DNA of 64,000 nucleotides. It comes from Patiria miniata (lineage: Eukaryota > Echinodermata > Asteroidea > Valvatida > Asterinidae). Both the position numbers and the translations under genes were made by a program. How positions within the stretch are numbered: position 1 is the first letter of the stretch; each line of letters opens with the position of its first letter. The notes under the pieces were generated by a model. That model was not told the DNA's origin, ran no database searches, and saw nothing but the letters and a program-made list of their open reading frames with translations. Of the stretch, positions 60,899 through 64,000 are shown one piece after another. The stretch covers positions 5,266,811-5,330,810 of the forward strand of contig NW_024037062.1 of the NCBI RefSeq assembly GCF_015706575.1, written 5' to 3'.

Positions 60899-60984
60899 GT
60901 AATGGACTAGTTCCCTCCTCACTTCTGATAAAGACAACAATTACATGTACTCAGACTGTTGAACACCTGTCACTATGAAAATGT

Positions 60985-61194
60985 ACACGGTTAAAAATGC
61001 AGTTTGACGGTTAAAAAGCAAACCACCGCGTTTCAACCACAATTTAACCGTGTGCATTGAGTCTTAATCCTTAACCCCATTTTAACCGTGTTTCCACCGA
61101 TCACTCACACCCATACCGCTTCATTGTTATGCAGTACTAATCCTCTCGCCGCCCGCGCTCTGGCCAAACAAAGGGTCACTCATTTTAACCGTGT
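60985..61194. mobile_element. possible small MITE with ACACGGTTAAA ends
   Basis: ACACGGTTAAAA at the left is inverted as TTTTAACCGTGT at the right end, and TTTAACCGTGT also occurs twice inside. About 210 bp, non-coding. The boundaries are a guess. Confidence 0.4.
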
Positions 61195-62376
61195 GTAAAA
61201 CCATGCTCTGTAAACCGCAACGTACCGTTAGGTAAGACTTCTTGACGCCTTTATTATATCCAATTAAAGCGTGTCAATTGTTATTGTGTCAATCACCTGG
61301 TAAAGTCTGCGTGTTCGCTACGTGCTAAACGGTCTTTTGTTGCAATTGTTGGTCTTGAACAACGACTGTGTTGATGGTCCACATAATTTGAAGGGTATGA
61401 GACCGCTACCAAACCGCGCGTCCAGGGGTAAGTAGATGGCCTGATTATCTTAGAAAGGCTTAGTTGTAATTTATGAATGGCATGTTTTTTTTCTAAACAG
61501 ACACGAATTGTTGCGCCAATGGGCCGCACTGGCATAATGGCGATCTTTAGGCCAACAAAACAAAAAACACCTTTGGTTCGGGTCACCCGACCGACCCCAT
61601 TTTTGAAAGCGATAAATGCGACCCCACACAATTGTATGGGTTTATTAGAGAACAAAACTATTACTATATCGACTTTCGATCGAAATTGGTCAAAATCGCC
61701 GACCGCCAAAATGATTTATAGTCATGATCAGCAAGTGAATTTGTTTTCTGTCTTATTATCCAAAAGAAAACATCGTGTTATAGTTTGCATGTACTTCAAA
61801 ACTTCGTCAATGCAGTCCAAAAAGTCTGGTCGTGTGTACGTCTCATGTTCCTGTGCGTGCGCCATGCAGGGCGGGGGTTACGAGCGAAGTTCTGAGCTAG
61901 CTAGCTGTACAGCAGCGCGGTATTGCGTGACAGGGGAAATTCCCACGAAAATGTCCGTGCCTATACAAGCAATTCTATTGGTTGACCGCGAGTTACACGG
62001 CCGTACAGACTTGACGTCATGCATCATGGAAACCGATTTTTGATGAAATTGTTGTTTGAAATTGTGGCAGAAATCATGGAAACAAAGTGTCCTAACGATC
62101 ATTTTTTAAAACTAAACGCTTTCAGGTTGCTGAAAGCAAGTCTTTGTTGACATCGCATTAGCCAATAGAAAAATTCGTTATGCTATATCATTCTACAATG
62201 GCCACGTGGTTAGGACTTCACTGCGGCGTACGTATACGGCTCTCGTGCACGTAAGACGGCAATATTTGCTCTACACATCGGAGAATGCGAACATTTTCCA
62301 AAAAAACAAAAACAGGAGATTTCTTTCAGTGGAATCTTAAAATGACATTCAAGGAATTCTTTGTGAAAATCCATAA
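61195..62376. other. intron or flank with an orphan 188-codon ORF
   Basis: The ORF at 61477-62043 (+) starts inside no known exon and shows no recognised domain. Its first 75 codons (PLVRVTRPTPFLKAINATPH) look like a translated repeat rather than a protein. No splice or promoter evidence. Confidence 0.3.
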
Positions 62377-62748
62377 GGCCCCCCCCCCCCCCAAAAAGTC
62401 TCCGGTTTCTGGTATGCGCGTTGCCGTGGCCGGCCATGCGCGTCGGCAAAATCAAAATTTTTTTTTTTAATGAAAAAAAATGTCTCAAAACCGCCAAACT
62501 CACTGGTTTGACTGAAATCCTGCTGCTGCACAATTCTAACGTGTTTTTAGGTAGGGTTATGATCGAGAATAAGCTTTATGTGGCCTCTCTGGACTCCATA
62601 TATTTGCAGTGAGTTTGCAGTCGGGCACCATTTGCAGTCATCAGCCGACATTTGAAGCAAAAAAATCAGGTAAAAACAAAAAAAAAGCCCCGTCGCCGTA
62701 CCACTTTTTGGGCAAGCTCCATACCAGAACCGGAGACTTTTTTTGGCC
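62377..62748. mobile_element. PIF/Harbinger-like MITE, copy 2
   Basis: It begins GGCCCCCCCCC, then AAAAGTCTCCGGTTTCTGG; it ends CCAGAACCGGAGACTTTTTTTGGCC. TAA flanks both sides (62374-62376, 62749-62751). The interior (GTCTCAAAACCGCCAAACTC, GTCGGGCACCATTTGCAGTC) matches 51221-51611. Confidence 0.65.
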
Positions 62749-62751
62749 TAA

Positions 62752-63195
62752 GTTGACGACGATTTTTTTAATTGATATCGCCGCAAGAGTCCAACCTGAC
62801 GAACCATGGAAAAGCGCAAGCGTAGTCTAGAGAACGTCGGCACGACAGTGGTTGAAAATTGTCCCTTGCTCCGTGGTTGATGAACTTCCGAACGTCTTAC
62901 GATAAAACCTGTCTCCAAACTCATCTCAAAATACATAGATTGTGGACCAATTAAACGTACATGTATTGGCTCCCGAGAAAAAAAATAAAATAAAATGTCA
63001 TGCCGACCGACGACTCAATAGTCGCAGTGTTTACGATTTTGTGACAGGAGTACGCACATTGTTTGAAGTCTCTCTACTTATCCACTCAGGATCACAGATG
63101 GAAAACTTGTGGGCATTATTTTGGTCGTTCTGGAACTACACTGTATATCGTTCCGATCATGCTACTTCGGCTCTCGTGTATCTCCGCTTTTGGAC
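62752..63195. other. non-coding sequence, nothing recognised
   Basis: Short ORFs only. Confidence 0.3.
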
Positions 63196-64000
63196 CTATC
63201 TTGCTTTTTGGACCTAAAATGAGAACCGATGCGTCAAATGTCACGAAACTTGACGCTAGATGTCGCAACCACCTCCCAAACAACATATATTAAGAAAAAG
63301 GTCCTTGTTTAAAAAAATAAAATGTTATGTGCAAAAATGATAAATGAGGGCATTGGACACATCACCAAAGCATAATATTGAAATTTTGCTTTTTGGACCT
63401 AAAATGAGAACCGATGCGTCAAATGTCACGAAACTTGACGCTTGATGTCGTAACCACCTCCCAAACAACATATATTAAGAAAAAGATCCTTGTTTGAAAA
63501 AATAAAATTTTATGTGCAAAAATGATAAATGAGGGCATTGGACCCATCGCCAAAGCATAATATTGAAATTTTGCTTTTTGGACCTAAAATGAGAACCGAT
63601 GCGTCAAATGTCACGAAACTTGACGCTAGATGTCGCAACCACCTCCCAAACAACATATATTAAGAAAAATGTCCTTGTTTGAAAAAATAAAATTTTATGT
63701 GCAAAAATGATAAATAAGGGCATTGGACCCATCGCCAAAGCATAATATTGAAATTTTGCTTTTTGGACCTAAAATGAGAACCGATGCGTCAAATGTCACG
63801 AAACTTGACGCTAGATGTCGCAACCACCTCCCAAACAAGATATATTAAGAAAAAGGTCCTTGTTTGAAAAAATAAAATTTTATGTGCAAAAATGATAAAT
63901 GAGGGCATTGGACCCATCGCCAAAGCATAATATTGAAATTTTGCTTTTTGGACCTAAAATGAGAACCGATGCGTCAAATGTCACGAAACTTGATGCTAGA
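63196..64000. repeat. 185-bp satellite array, about 4.3 units, running off the window
   Basis: TTGCTTTTTGGACCTAAAAT begins units at 63201, 63386, 63571, 63756 and 63941, a period of exactly 185 bp. Units differ at a few bases only. No spacer variation, so it is not a CRISPR-like array. The open right end means total size is unknown. Confidence 0.95.

Noticed and set aside
4003-60898. Hyalin or fibropellin as the identity of the host gene
   Set aside because: HYR or EGF repeats alone would allow these, but the GCC2 exons and the linker exon between sushi and EGF point to the SVEP1 type.
61477-62043. 188-codon ORF as a host gene
   Set aside because: No domain, no splice or promoter context, and it looks like translated repeat DNA.
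63196-64000. CRISPR-like array
   Set aside because: The whole 185-bp unit repeats without unique spacers, in a eukaryotic genome; it is a satellite.

Overview
The window is eukaryotic, intron-rich and crowded with transposons. It most resembles the genome of a marine invertebrate deuterostome (echinoderm, hemichordate or cephalochordate). The grounds are a sushi/HYR/EGF mosaic gene of SVEP1 type, foldback elements built like the TU elements described in sea urchins, a CR1/L2-like LINE remnant and many families of small inverted-repeat elements. I cannot choose between phyla from sequence alone.

One host gene explains all coding sequence outside mobile DNA. It lies on the + strand from about 4003 to 60898 and is incomplete at both ends. 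I resolve 34 exons totalling 7107 bp. They join in one open frame with compatible intron phases, nearly all phase 1. The protein is secreted or extracellular in type. In order it has a run of at least 16 sushi (CCP) domains interleaved with seven HYR domains (4003-49028), one 203-codon exon matching the linker of SVEP1 (49281-49889), three 162-bp GCC2/GCC3 (ephrin-receptor-like) exons (50427-52621), and eleven EGF domains plus the start of a twelfth (54039-60898). The order sushi/HYR, linker, GCC2, EGF is that of SVEP1 (polydom), but the sushi/HYR and EGF parts are larger than I recall for the vertebrate protein. The von Willebrand A domain expected upstream and the pentraxin and further sushi domains expected downstream are outside the window.

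The introns carry the rest. From 1 to 4000 there are foldback and palindromic elements. At 5956-7190 there is a decayed LINE. At 7661-8356 a 348-bp tandem duplication copied half a sushi exon. Positions 8664-9382 hold a second foldback array. A young, apparently whole Ty3/gypsy LTR retrotransposon lies antisense in the intron at 12916-22901 and carries an extra zinc-finger ORF. At 29567-31935 there is a 17-bp minisatellite. At 46750-48674 there are two tandem Helitron-like units rich in TGACGTCA. At 56074-58546 a hAT-type element with nested insertions sits immediately behind a 5' splice site. A 185-bp satellite runs off the right edge from about 63196.

A recurrent theme is the copying of 5' splice sites of the host gene by three separate events, each leaving a decoy donor in the following intron. 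No RNA gene, promoter, poly(A) site or CRISPR array of the host could be supported.
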